A stretch of DNA of 62,020 nucleotides from Segatella buccae ATCC 33574 (GTDB lineage Bacteria > Bacteroidota > Bacteroidia > Bacteroidales > Bacteroidaceae), in assembly GCF_000184945.1 (NCBI RefSeq), contig NZ_GL586311.1:2622800-2684819 (forward strand). The letters run 5' to 3'. The position numbers and the translations under genes were made by a program. The notes beneath the pieces were generated by a model. That model ran no database searches, was not told the DNA's origin, and saw nothing but the letters and a program-made list of their open reading frames with translations. Of this stretch, positions 17,069 to 26,274 are shown one piece after another. Each line of letters begins with the position of its first letter. The first letter of the stretch is position 1.

Positions 17069-18024
17069 TGGGCAGCCTTGTGTTTGAAATATTCGACAGT
17101 CTTTTGTATTCCTTCATGCAGCCCCACTTTTGGCTCCCAGCCTGAAAGCATATTCTTTGCTAAACTTATATCCGGACACCTGTGGCAGGGATCATCAACC
17201 GGCCGGGGAGCATAGGCCAATGCTGACTTTGAATGTGTTAGTGCCTTTATGCAATCAGCTATATCCTCAATAGTTCTTTCATCGGGATTACCGATATTGA
17301 CTGGCCCTGTAACATTGTCAGGTGTACCGGACATCCTCAGCATCGCCTCTATCAAGTCATCCACATATTGGAAAGAGCGCGTCTGTTTGCCCGTACCATA
17401 AATTGTCAATGGCTTGTCCGTCAATGCCTGCATGATGAAATTGGACATAACTCTCCCGTCATTTACAGCCATATTGGGGCCATAAGTGTTAAAAATACGG
17501 ATAATTTTCACCTTTACGCCATACTCACGGTAATAGTCCATACATAAACTCTCCGCACAACGCTTGCCTTCATCGTAACAAGACCTTACGCCTACGGTAT
17601 GCACATTGCCATAGTAGGTCTCAGATTGGGGAGTTACGGACGGATCCCCATAAACCTCACTGGTAGAAGCCTGCAAGAACCGGCATTTGTTTTTTCGCGC
17701 AATTTCGAGCATATTGATAGTGCCCTCAACCGCTGTCCGTGTTGTATAGACACCATTTCTCTGATAATGGACGGGAGAAGCGGGACATGCCAAGTTGAAT
17801 ACCATGGATATGTCATTGATTTCATACGGGAAAATAACGTCATGCTTGATGAAATCGAAACGAGGAGAATCCATCAGTTTTTCGATATTGGACATACTGC
17901 CTGTATACAGATTGTCCAAACAGACAACAGAATAGCCGTCGTGAACCAACCTGTTACACAAGTGACTTCCAATAAAACCTGCACCGCCCGCAACCAACAC
18001 TTTTTCTTGAAATCGCCGCTCCAT
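17065..18024 (-). CDS. UDP-glucuronate decarboxylase (UDP-xylose synthase type)
   Basis: A 319-residue short-chain dehydrogenase/reductase of the extended type. The NAD-binding motif VAGGAGFIGSHLCNRL is at about 11-26, the LACPASPVHYQ block at about 80, and the catalytic Tyr/Lys in SCYDEGKRCAE (about 148-158). RIFNTYGPNM and TRSFQYVDDLIE follow the UXS pattern rather than dTDP-glucose dehydratase. It would make UDP-xylose from UDP-glucuronate. Its 3' end overlaps glf by 4 bases. In this operon it most likely supplies a pentose donor for the glycosyltransferases. Confidence 0.9.
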   Translation of the reverse strand: MERRFQEKVLVAGGAGFIGSHLCNRLVHDGYSVVCLDNLYTGSMSNIEKLMDSPRFDFIKHDVIFPYEINDISMVFNLACPASPVHYQRNGVYTTRTAVEGTINMLEIARKNKCRFLQASTSEVYGDPSVTPQSETYYGNVHTVGVRSCYDEGKRCAESLCMDYYREYGVKVKIIRIFNTYGPNMAVNDGRVMSNFIMQALTDKPLTIYGTGKQTRSFQYVDDLIEAMLRMSGTPDNVTGPVNIGNPDERTIEDIADCIKALTHSKSALAYAPRPVDDPCHRCPDISLAKNMLSGWEPKVGLHEGIQKTVEYFKHKAAQ

Positions 18025-18035
18025 GATATATTCAA

Positions 18036-18446
18036 TTACAAGGTAAAATCGCCATTATATGTATTGCCGTCAACAACAATCTGGAGAATATAGGCACCTT
18101 TGCCCAGTCCATTTAGACTGACGGTTCCATTTATGCCACCAACCATCATCCCCCCCCTAACAACTTCTTTGTTCGAGTTATAAATGTAATAGTTTAAGTT
18201 TACGCAACTATCTGCATTGGCATTATCGAAATATAAAGATGAAGCCGTTGCATCTAAATATACACTTATTAGGCATGGCATAATAAACGGTGGGGCCCGA
18301 TGTGTTTTCCCGTCATGTCCCAATGTGTATCCTGCAACATACGACATCATGATCCGTTCATGTAGACTATAATTTGAGGCAAATGCGGTTGAAGCGATGC
18401 ATGACAGCAGGGTTATGACAAACAGTTTTTTAATCGATGTTTTCAT
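18036..18446 (-). CDS. Secreted DUF3244-like protein, first gene of the peptide operon
   Basis: A 136-residue protein with a cleavable signal peptide (about residues 1-23, ending STAFA). The rest is a small beta-sandwich-like domain ending NGTVSLNGLGKGAYILQIV and YNGDFTL, the pattern of DUF3244/secretion-tail-like domains of Bacteroidetes. The function of DUF3244 is unknown. It is the most upstream gene of the minus-strand locus, 11 bases before the decarboxylase gene, and a promoter box stands just upstream. A role in the periplasm or at the surface with the peptide is inferred only. Confidence 0.68.
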   Translation of the reverse strand: MKTSIKKLFVITLLSCIASTAFASNYSLHERIMMSYVAGYTLGHDGKTHRAPPFIMPCLISVYLDATASSLYFDNANADSCVNLNYYIYNSNKEVVRGGMMVGGINGTVSLNGLGKGAYILQIVVDGNTYNGDFTL

Positions 18447-18470
18447 CTTCTAATCTTTTAGGTTTGGATG

Positions 18471-18478
18471 CAAAAATA
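18471..18478 (-). promoter_or_regulatory. -7 box of the peptide operon promoter
   Basis: On the minus strand this reads TATTTTTG, a match to the Bacteroidetes TAnnTTTG box, 24 bases before the ATG at 18446. The -33 TTTG counterpart is poor. It faces away from the regulator promoter at 18912-18919. Confidence 0.5.
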
Positions 18479-18911
18479 GTGTTTTCTGAAACAGGATGAA
18501 AACATTTTGTGTTCCATCTCGCCCCACGTACAGTTAAAGAAAGTTAATATTAGTTGTAGGAAAATCAAAAGTGCTGGTTGTTAGGTATTTATGAGCATGC
18601 AGGAGAGTTAATTTTCTTATAAAAGAACAAAAATAAAGTTCGATTGTGGAACGCGATGGAACAACACGAAAATGAAGATTACTTGTTGTGAATGCAAGAA
18701 AAACGTATCTTTCCTCTATAAAACCGAAAATAAATGCCCGTCTAGATAATTCAAAACGCCCGGTATTCGAGCACTTGCTCCACATCCGGTGCGTACAGGA
18801 CCGTCTCCAAATCTATGCTGGCCTTGACATTTTTCCAGTCACAAGGGTAACCGTCAGGGATTTTATTTTCGGTTTTTTATTCCCACTGGCTTATAAATCA
18901 CAGCTTTTATG
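18479..18911. other. Intergenic region between operon and divergent regulator
   Basis: About 430 bases with no confident gene. It separates two diverging promoters and probably contains operator sites. A 25-codon plus-strand frame at 18672-18749 (MKITCCECKKNVSFLYKTEN) has four cysteines and might be a remnant of a zinc-binding protein, but has no clear ribosome site. Confidence 0.4.
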
Positions 18912-18919
18912 TAAATTTG
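18912..18919 (+). promoter_or_regulatory. -7 box of the regulator promoter
   Basis: TAAATTTG fits TAnnTTTG exactly and lies 18 bases before the ATG at 18938. A possible upstream TTG at 18917 falls within this box and so cannot be the translation start. Confidence 0.6.
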
Positions 18920-18937
18920 CACAAAAAGTGTATTGGC

Positions 18938-20659
18938 ATGAGAAAACTATTCTTGTTGTGTATCATATTGACGATGTGTTTATCTTGTGATAATGAAAGA
19001 AAACTGACAGATAAATTCCATCAAATCAAAAGGGTTGGAAACAGCGACCCCACTCTGGCACTGCGTATGTTGGACTCAATGAGTATAACTGTGCGTACAG
19101 AAACTGAACATATACAGAAGGCGTATGATCTGTTGGATGTGAGGCTACATGACAAAGCCTATATTCCGGCAATGTCAGACTTTAAAATCAGAATGGTCGT
19201 GGACTATTATAACCGGAAAGGAGATAATACTGAAAAGCAGGAAGCCTTCTATTATGCGGGAAGTGTGTATCGAGACTTGCATGACATGCCCAGAGCCTTG
19301 GAGAATTTCCTACGCTCTGCCGATGAATGCAAGCGAGGTTTGTCATTCGACACCTTGATGTTGAGAAATACCTATTCCAATCTCCACGCCCTCTATTATA
19401 AGGTGCAAAATTACCATCAGGCATTGCAGATGGCACAGGCGGAAGAACACATTGCAAGAAAAATTGGAATGTTGGATGCCTCGACCCTGCTTCATGCGGG
19501 AGCCTCCCTCATTCGCTTGAAAAGGTATTTAGAGGCAACAGAAAAATTTTCAAAAGCGTTCGGATTAATAAAAGACTCCAAGTGTATCCCCTATCATGAG
19601 GACTTATATTCTTTACTTTACCATTTTTCGGTAATGCGATTACATGCACTATCAACAGATTGCTACAAATTTATAGAACAGCAAAGTGGCGGCCAACCAC
19701 AAACATCAGACGACTACTTGGCATTGGGAGAATATTTCATGATAAGCAATCTCTCAGATTCGGCCATAGTTTATTTCCAGAAAGCATTGAACGATTCCTG
19801 TAGTCTACAAGGAAGATATGATGCCAGTAAAATGCTCTATACCATTTATCACGGGCAAAGAGACTATAAGAAAGCAGACTATTATGCAAATGCCTTTGTA
19901 AAGATGACAGAAAAGTTGGATTTAGGTGGAAGACAGCAATTGGCTGCCACGGTAAACAATGAGTTCCAATATCACAGGGACAAGATTCAAGAAGCGGAAA
20001 TCTTCAGGAAGAACGAATCCTATCTGCAGCTTATTTTTGGAATCATCATTTTTTCGGTTCTTGTTATCAGCTCACTGATCACCATGCTATTTTATCGCAG
20101 AGGGAAACGGTTACAAACTATCATCAAGAAGAACAGGATGCTTGAAGAGTCAAGGATAAAAATTGAAGAGTTGAAAAAAGAGGTGGAAGACAGCGAAATG
20201 AATCGGCAGGCACTAAATGAGAAATTGAGATGCACACAGGAGGAAGCAGCCATGCTAGCCGCAAAAATCCTGCAAAGTGAAGAGGAACTCCAACAAAATA
20301 GACACCAATTGTCAGAGAAAATCAATCAGAACAAGGAACTGATTATGCTCATGCACCAATCGGAGTTTGGCGTGAGGGCAAAAGACGTGATTCAATCGGT
20401 TCGTCTGTCATCCGAAGGCAGGCGTCATTTGTCACCAGAAGAATGGATAAGTTTCCAACAAGCTGTCGATGAGATTTTTCCTACATTCAAAGATTTGTTG
20501 GTCCATAATCTGGATAGGGTTAATGAGGATGAAATGCACGTATGCTACTTGATGCGCATTGGGCTGGCCAATCCGCAAATTATAAACCTTACCGGATTGC
20601 CCCGTACCACCGTTTGGAGATGGACTAAAAAGTTTGACTGGATTTTAACATCCCTGTAG
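18938..20659 (+). CDS. TPR lipoprotein-anchored HTH regulator
   Basis: A protein of 573 residues from the ATG at 18938. The N-terminus is a lipoprotein-like signal (MRKLFLLCIILTMCLSC). About 300 residues of tetratricopeptide-like helices follow, then a membrane segment (LQLIFGIIIFSVLVISSLIT, about 361-380), a coiled coil and a C-terminal DNA-binding part ending LTGLPRTTVWRWTKKFDW. This arrangement is known from Bacteroidetes regulators beside peptide or polysaccharide loci, thought to sense in the envelope and act on DNA at the membrane. It diverges from the peptide operon, its likely target. The start is fixed by the promoter box just upstream. Confidence 0.82.
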   Translation: MRKLFLLCIILTMCLSCDNERKLTDKFHQIKRVGNSDPTLALRMLDSMSITVRTETEHIQKAYDLLDVRLHDKAYIPAMSDFKIRMVVDYYNRKGDNTEKQEAFYYAGSVYRDLHDMPRALENFLRSADECKRGLSFDTLMLRNTYSNLHALYYKVQNYHQALQMAQAEEHIARKIGMLDASTLLHAGASLIRLKRYLEATEKFSKAFGLIKDSKCIPYHEDLYSLLYHFSVMRLHALSTDCYKFIEQQSGGQPQTSDDYLALGEYFMISNLSDSAIVYFQKALNDSCSLQGRYDASKMLYTIYHGQRDYKKADYYANAFVKMTEKLDLGGRQQLAATVNNEFQYHRDKIQEAEIFRKNESYLQLIFGIIIFSVLVISSLITMLFYRRGKRLQTIIKKNRMLEESRIKIEELKKEVEDSEMNRQALNEKLRCTQEEAAMLAAKILQSEEELQQNRHQLSEKINQNKELIMLMHQSEFGVRAKDVIQSVRLSSEGRRHLSPEEWISFQQAVDEIFPTFKDLLVHNLDRVNEDEMHVCYLMRIGLANPQIINLTGLPRTTVWRWTKKFDWILTSL

Positions 20660-20856
20660 TATTTTTGATACTTGGTAAAATCACATAATCAAATGTTTAC
20701 AAAATCCTAATATTCAAATTATAAGAGACTATTTATTAACGGACAGGAATGTGTAAATTTCCATAAACTCACGATTATATTTGATAATATCTATATTCTC
20801 TTTGCTATGTCTTCGAAATGTTGTAAGGAATTTGTAAGATTGCCTTAATGGCAAGA

Positions 20857-22860
20857 TTATTCTTTGATAAGATGCTTCAATTCTGGGGCATTCTTAATTC
20901 GCTCTATTTCGCTTTCCACGAATGCCAATACTTCTCGTTTAACACATTTATAGTTGGCTTCGATGGTCTCTTTAAGATTGTCGGAGCCATCTTTGTTTTT
21001 GAAGTCTGCTATTACAGGAATGGGCTGATAGGCTTTCATCTCTGCAGAAACCTTGGCACTATCCACGACTATTTCCGCATGGAAAATCTTCTGGTCGATA
21101 CGCTCGTCGAAGTTGTCGGACACAGCCCCTACGAACATACCCTGTGTGAGGTTGGAAATCTTACTTGCAGGGATAAGGCTGTCCATTTGCGTGGAAATGG
21201 AGGTGGATTTGTCGTTTCGATTGATGGTCATGGACTGTCGTTGCTGAAGTACCTTACCAAACCGTTCGGAAAGCGTCTTGGCCGTCTCACCAACTACCTG
21301 CCCGGAAAACACATTGCCTACTGTGTTTTGTATCACCTTGCTCTCCTTATCTCCATAGTCACGGGTGAGCTGTGAAAAGTCCTGAAAACCCAGACACACT
21401 GCTACTTTATTACTTCGTGCAGTGGCAATCAGATTGTCCAAGCCACGGAAGTAGATTGTCGGCAACTCGTCGATAATCACTGAGGATTTGAGTTGCTTCT
21501 TCTTGTTGATGAGCTTCACGATACGGCTGTTATACAAACCAAGTGCAGCCGAGTAGATATTCTGACGGTCGGGGTTGTTACCCACAACAAGGACTTTCGG
21601 CTCATCAGGATTGTTGATGTCGAGCGAGAAATCATCACCCGTCATCACCCAATAAAGAGCCGGCGAAATCATGCGTGAAAGCGGTATCTTGGCACTGGCA
21701 ATCTGTCCCTGCAACTGGTCCTGCGCTCCACCCTCCCAAGCGTCCATAAAGGGAGAAAGGTAGTTGGCAAGTTCATCATAGGAAGTGAGTATCGGGAAAA
21801 TCTGTGCATAGGGGCGGTTCAGGAACTCTATGGCGTGTGGAAATGTGCAATACTTTCCGTTCTCGTAGATTTTGAGGAACCAGATTATGGCAGCGAGCAA
21901 GATAATCGGGGACTCCACAAAGAAGTCTCCCTGCTTCTGAATCCACGAGCGGTTGAGATTGAGCATAATCGTATAGGCACTCTCATAGGCATCCGATATA
22001 TCCGTCATAAAGGCTGGATTGATGGGATTGCAACGGTGGCTTCTGCGTGGGTCGTCAAAGTTAATCACAAAGAACTGTGTTTTTACCTTGTAAGCGTCCA
22101 AATGCTGGAGCAGGTGATTATAGGCAATCTCGGAAAGGTCTGGGAACTTGTAGTCGTAGATGTACATGGCAAAGCCTTTCTCTATCTGCTGCTTGATGTA
22201 GTTGTTCACGATAGCGTAGGACTTACCAGAACCCGGTGTACCGAGTACCATTGAGGCACGGAACGGATTGACTACGTTAATCCAACCATTGTTCCACTTC
22301 TTCTTATAGTAGAAGCGTGTAGGAAGGTTTACCGAGTACTCATTTTCCATTAATCGGGTTTCCTGCATAAAACTCTCGTTCTCTGTATTGAAAACATCGT
22401 CCATCAGGTTGTTTTTGAGTAGTCGGCTCATCCATACGCCACCCATCAGCAGACAGATATAGCCAACGGAAAGCGTAAATATATAGAGGGAAGCTGCCCC
22501 GATCTTGCCGATGGGCAATACCAGTAGCCACCAGTTGAGAAAGAAAAAGACAAAGCCTGAGAAAAGCACCGTCCAAATCTTCGACCATGTGATTTTCTCC
22601 TCTTTCACACCCTTTGTCCCCAAGCAGGAGAGAGCAAGGAATACCACACAAAAGAGTTTTGTCCAGAGGATGGACGAAAACAATCCTGTGGTACGCTGGA
22701 AATTCATCAGTATCTTATCAATGATTCCAAGTGTGAAGTGCCACTGCTGAAATGCCTCGTAACAGAACCAATAACAGTTAACGAGGAGGAATATCACTGA
22801 AATGCCCCTCATAAAGTCCATGACCTTACCTAATGCTCTTAAATCATCTTCCTGTGCCAT
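20857..22860 (-). CDS. mobC: Conjugal coupling protein MobC (TraG/VirD4 type)
   Basis: A 667-residue ATPase that delivers relaxase-bound DNA to a conjugation machine. Four or so N-terminal membrane segments are seen within residues 15-155. Walker A is LGTPGSGKSYAIV (about 205), and a Walker B/TraD-like block is SVIIDELPTIYFRGLDN (about 433). Length and order match Bacteroides MobC. It is the third gene of a mobA-mobB-mobC set on the minus strand. No mating-channel (tra) genes are nearby, so the module would rely on a helper element. Confidence 0.93.
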   Translation of the reverse strand: MAQEDDLRALGKVMDFMRGISVIFLLVNCYWFCYEAFQQWHFTLGIIDKILMNFQRTTGLFSSILWTKLFCVVFLALSCLGTKGVKEEKITWSKIWTVLFSGFVFFFLNWWLLVLPIGKIGAASLYIFTLSVGYICLLMGGVWMSRLLKNNLMDDVFNTENESFMQETRLMENEYSVNLPTRFYYKKKWNNGWINVVNPFRASMVLGTPGSGKSYAIVNNYIKQQIEKGFAMYIYDYKFPDLSEIAYNHLLQHLDAYKVKTQFFVINFDDPRRSHRCNPINPAFMTDISDAYESAYTIMLNLNRSWIQKQGDFFVESPIILLAAIIWFLKIYENGKYCTFPHAIEFLNRPYAQIFPILTSYDELANYLSPFMDAWEGGAQDQLQGQIASAKIPLSRMISPALYWVMTGDDFSLDINNPDEPKVLVVGNNPDRQNIYSAALGLYNSRIVKLINKKKQLKSSVIIDELPTIYFRGLDNLIATARSNKVAVCLGFQDFSQLTRDYGDKESKVIQNTVGNVFSGQVVGETAKTLSERFGKVLQQRQSMTINRNDKSTSISTQMDSLIPASKISNLTQGMFVGAVSDNFDERIDQKIFHAEIVVDSAKVSAEMKAYQPIPVIADFKNKDGSDNLKETIEANYKCVKREVLAFVESEIERIKNAPELKHLIKE

Positions 22861-22944
22861 AATTATATTGTTTTTATATTTGTTGTATTATCGTTATTTG
22901 AATTGCATTTGAATGTTGTTCAAACAAAGTTTGAAATACCTTAC

Positions 22945-24225
22945 CTATCTTTTCTTTCGTCTAAGATTAACCTTATTTTGTCTACGGAGTTTACGCTGCC
23001 AAGCCGCTTCCTTCCAATCATCATTGCCCGTAGATGTGAAAGAGTCACCCACCATATCCTCGATAAGTTCATCGACAAGGTTGTCCCCCTCTTCCGTATC
23101 TGATTGAGAGGGTTGAACAGTTGGCGATGGTTCCAAGTGTACAGACGTACTGCCATACAGCGTTTCGTCCAAGAATGGGTTTTGCGTAGGATTGGAAAAA
23201 TAGCCATTGAATACATTGGCGGCATATCCCTTGCCCAATCGTGAGCCATTGAGTGCAATGCCCTCTTCATCGTCAATGAAAGTGATGCCATATATTCGTC
23301 CGCTTTCGTTCTTTCGGATTGTCACACGCAACCCCTGTCCCTCCAATCGTTGCCGAAGTTCTTTCTCCGTATTGGGAGAGGTACGCATTGTTTGTAACAC
23401 CTTGTTCCTGACGTTTGGTATCAGTGGTTTGACGGCTTGTCTTGATTTCTGCATCCTGTTCTGTACGGCAGTATAGCCCACACCACGGCCGATGTCTGAG
23501 GCATGGATGGGTGTGCTTACTTTATTGCCCTTGCCATCTGTCGGAACATAGACAAGTCCGTCATATTTCTTTCCCCGAAACTCTGTTTTGATTTCCTCTA
23601 CGGCAAGGTTGTATGCAGAAAGGATGGCATTCAGCTCGCCCAAGGAGCAGAAGCGATAATGCCCCAGCACCATGCGGAGGGCACTTGCCACCTGCTCCTT
23701 GATATTCCCTTTGCTGAGACCTATCATGGGCGTTTCTTTCTTCGCCTTGTCAGTAACCTTTGAACTTAGAATGAGACCAAATTTCCTTTCCAAGGCATCG
23801 GTAATCTGCTTGCTCCGCCGTTTCTCGAAACGGTCGTTGAGCTTTCGCCCTTTGCTGTCTACTCGAAGCGACACGATGTGTATATGCTCACGGGCAATGT
23901 CATTGTGCTTGAACACGATGTAGGGCTGTTTGCCATAACCAAGTGCTTCCATATACTCCTTGGCAATCTGTGTGAGTGTTTCATCGGATAGTTTCTCATC
24001 TGGATGCGGATTGAGGGAGCAATGGAACACCGTCTTTTTTGTTCGGCATTTCTCAGGGATAAGTGCTTGCATATCGGCAAACACCTCTGCCATCGTATAA
24101 GTTTCCTCTTTGTTTTGATACAAGCCTTGGGCAAGAAGAATGCTTGCTTCCTCTTTCTCTACTTTCTTGAAGTTGTAACCCAATGCCCCTCCAAGGTTCT
24201 CCGTTGCAGAAATCTTGGCAATCAT
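22945..24225 (-). CDS. mobB: Relaxase MobB
   Basis: A 426-residue relaxase that nicks one strand at oriT and stays bound to the 5' end. The metal-binding triad is in NDIAREHIHIVSLRVD (about residues 108-123), typical of MOBP enzymes. An early Tyr in ALGYNFKKV (about 16) is the candidate nucleophile. Length is normal for Bacteroides relaxases. It overlaps mobA by 4 bases and precedes mobC by 84. The C-terminal 60 residues are polar, variable sequence. Confidence 0.93.
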   Translation of the reverse strand: MIAKISATENLGGALGYNFKKVEKEEASILLAQGLYQNKEETYTMAEVFADMQALIPEKCRTKKTVFHCSLNPHPDEKLSDETLTQIAKEYMEALGYGKQPYIVFKHNDIAREHIHIVSLRVDSKGRKLNDRFEKRRSKQITDALERKFGLILSSKVTDKAKKETPMIGLSKGNIKEQVASALRMVLGHYRFCSLGELNAILSAYNLAVEEIKTEFRGKKYDGLVYVPTDGKGNKVSTPIHASDIGRGVGYTAVQNRMQKSRQAVKPLIPNVRNKVLQTMRTSPNTEKELRQRLEGQGLRVTIRKNESGRIYGITFIDDEEGIALNGSRLGKGYAANVFNGYFSNPTQNPFLDETLYGSTSVHLEPSPTVQPSQSDTEEGDNLVDELIEDMVGDSFTSTGNDDWKEAAWQRKLRRQNKVNLRRKKR

Positions 24226-24641
24226 TTCTTACGGTAGTCTATGGTAAGACTGATAGCCTGCTCCTGCAAGGTGATAATTTGAGCCGATAAATGCTCCAAC
24301 TTTTCAAGCAGTATCTGTGCAGTTTTTACGCTATGATAGCTGTTGATAGCACGCACGGCTTGGTTATACAGCACGCCAATCTTGTGGATCTGTGCCGTCA
24401 GTTCGGAGAGCTTTCGATAATATTCCACGGCGGATTTATCCACCGTAATCACCTTGAAACTCTCCCCAAGAATGCGACCTCGCACGAAGTCCGACTTGGT
24501 TTCCGCACCTGATTTATGGAACAAATCAATTGCCCGTTGCTGGTCTTTCGGGTTGGGCAGGCGTACATGCCAATTGTCCCATCGTAGCTTTTCTGCCGCC
24601 TTACGTTCTGAATGATGTTCCTCTTTCTTATCCATATCCAT
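24222..24641 (-). CDS. mobA: Mobilisation accessory protein MobA
   Basis: A 139-residue relaxosome protein that helps the relaxase recognise oriT. The region LRWDNWHVRLPNPKDQQRAI leads into helices with VYNQAVRAINS-like sequence (LYNQAVRAINSYHS, about 93-106), the pattern of the MobC/BfmA family. It is the first gene of the minus-strand mob module, with an oriT-like hairpin 48 bases upstream. A related but clearly different copy is at 51385-51801. Confidence 0.9.
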   Translation of the reverse strand: MDMDKKEEHHSERKAAEKLRWDNWHVRLPNPKDQQRAIDLFHKSGAETKSDFVRGRILGESFKVITVDKSAVEYYRKLSELTAQIHKIGVLYNQAVRAINSYHSVKTAQILLEKLEHLSAQIITLQEQAISLTIDYRKK

Positions 24642-24688
24642 TTTTCTTTCTTATTACGACTTTGGAGTAATTCATCTCCCCTTTCGGG

Positions 24689-24741
24689 GCAAGGGTCTTT
24701 GTGGTACAAACGGCGGTTTGTGTTACAAAGACACACCTTGC
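24689..24741. other. Probable oriT hairpin of the first mob module
   Basis: GCAAGG at the left end pairs with CCTTGC at the right end, and inside lie GTCTTTGTGGTACAAAC and an imperfect reverse complement (17-base arms), giving a 53-bp hairpin preceded by CTTTCGGGG. A structure of identical length and the same outer sequences is found upstream of the second mobA (51906-51958). The place between mobA and its upstream DNA fits an origin of transfer; the nick site is not determined. Confidence 0.65.
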
Positions 24742-24789
24742 TGTTACTTTGTAGAGTCAAAGAGCTATCGCTCCAGTAATAATTCTGAT

Positions 24790-24997
24790 AATAATATTTT
24801 TTCTTATGATTTAGACTTATCTTTAATATGCAGCTGCGGGGTGAACATAACACCTTGCTAAGCTTAAAGGCTTTTAATTGGCATTTGTCCCTGTAAGCTG
24901 CCTTTATGTTGCCAGGCACCAGTTAGGATTTTAGACATAAGGTCTATTAACAGCTTTAGTTGCAAGCAACTCATTTTTAACTAACAATTTATTTATC
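24790..24997 (+). ncRNA. Candidate bridge-RNA region of the IS110 element
   Basis: IS110-group elements encode a bridge RNA in the non-coding part before the transposase gene. This interval is non-coding and contains short hairpins, for example GGTG-N7-CACC near 24840 and GGCA...TGCC near 24879-24903. Promoter and loop assignments cannot be made by eye. Call rests on position and general folding potential only. Confidence 0.4.
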
Positions 24998-25996
24998 ATG
25001 TTGTACGAAAATTATGTTGGCATTGATGTTTCCAAATTGAGTATTGATGCCTTTATCAGAGAATCTCGTATTCATCGCCAATTCAGGAATGAAGAATCCG
25101 GTTTCAAACAGCTTATCCGATGGATTAAGGAGCACATTGGAGAGGGTTGGGAATCGCTGCTTATTTGCTTTGAACATACCGGGCTCTATTCTCTTTCCCT
25201 CGCTCTGTTCCTTGAACGTGAACACATTACCTACGCTATGGTTCCTGCGTTAGATATCAAACGATCGTTGGGTATTACCAGAGGGAAAAACGACCAGATA
25301 GACGCTAAGCGCATAGCGGAGTTCGCCTATCGCTTCAACGATAGGGTAACGCCGACATCACTTCCTGCCGAGGATATAAGGAAACTTCATTCCCTGCTGG
25401 CAATGCGCGATAAGATGATGAGAAACATGGGTGGCTATATTACCTCTCGGAACGAATTGTTTAGGGTTATACCAGAGAGGGACCTCCCCGTATTGTCTTC
25501 TGTCTATGAGAATATTATCTCTACTCTCAAGGATGAAGTGCATGACCTGGAACGGGAGATAAGGTCTGTCATTATGGCGAACAAAGAATTGAAGAAGACC
25601 TTTGAACTTATCACGACAGTTAAGAGGATTGGGTTCATCGTTGCCTCGTTCTTGATAGTGTATACCTGTAATTTCACAAGGTTTGAAAATTGGCGAAAAT
25701 TTGCCTGCTATTCCGGCATTGCTCCCTTTGAATATCAATCCGGAACAAGTGTCCATGCTAGGACACAGGTAAGTTCCATAGCCAACCAGCAGATGAAGCG
25801 ACTTCTTCATTTGGCGGCGATGACGGCTATTCATTTTGATGCTGAGCTGCATAACTACTATGTTCGCAGGCAATCCGAGGGAAAATCTAAAATGGCAACA
25901 ATCAATATCGTAAGGAATAAATTGATAGCCCGTGTATTTGCCATCGTTAAGAGAGGAACTCCATTTGTGGATATACAAAAATATGCCTATTGGTAA
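24998..25996 (+). CDS. IS110-family transposase (recombinase)
   Basis: A 332-residue DEDD-type recombinase. The N-terminal RuvC-like domain starts NYVGIDVSKLSIDAFI and continues CFEHTGLYSL and RGKNDQIDAKRIAEFA, giving Asp, Glu, Asp, Asp in the order expected. The C-terminal Transposase_20 domain contains FACYSGIAPFEYQSG and QMKRLLHLAAMTAI; the conserved Ser is in CYSG. Length is normal (about 330). The exact ends of the element were not found, as IS110 elements usually lack inverted repeats. It lies between the oriT of the mob module and the truncated gene at 26275. Confidence 0.92.
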   Translation: MLYENYVGIDVSKLSIDAFIRESRIHRQFRNEESGFKQLIRWIKEHIGEGWESLLICFEHTGLYSLSLALFLEREHITYAMVPALDIKRSLGITRGKNDQIDAKRIAEFAYRFNDRVTPTSLPAEDIRKLHSLLAMRDKMMRNMGGYITSRNELFRVIPERDLPVLSSVYENIISTLKDEVHDLEREIRSVIMANKELKKTFELITTVKRIGFIVASFLIVYTCNFTRFENWRKFACYSGIAPFEYQSGTSVHARTQVSSIANQQMKRLLHLAAMTAIHFDAELHNYYVRRQSEGKSKMATINIVRNKLIARVFAIVKRGTPFVDIQKYAYW

Positions 25997-26274
25997 AATC
26001 CCAATATCAAAACTCTGTATACAAGGGACATCTATAAGATGAGTATTTCTTTTTTCTTGGTGTATTAACATAAATAGAGAACTGTCATTGGGTATGAAAG
26101 TCCATTTTAGGTGCTCGTTATGAGCATCTAAGGCTACATGTGAATTATTTTTCTTCATTTTTTCATCATTTTATTTGCATATTAACTTAGGATGCTGTTA
26201 GTAAATATAAGACTATAGGCAGTAATAAAGGTGATGCTCATCAGAAATGGGTTATTATTCCTGTAGAGGGGGGT

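Noticed and set aside
18672..18749. 25-codon frame with four cysteines
   Set aside because: No ribosome site, no conserved partner, and it lies within the regulatory interval; kept only as a note.
18917..18937. Upstream TTG start for the TPR regulator
   Set aside because: The TTG is part of the promoter box TAAATTTG; the lipoprotein-like signal starts at the ATG at 18938.
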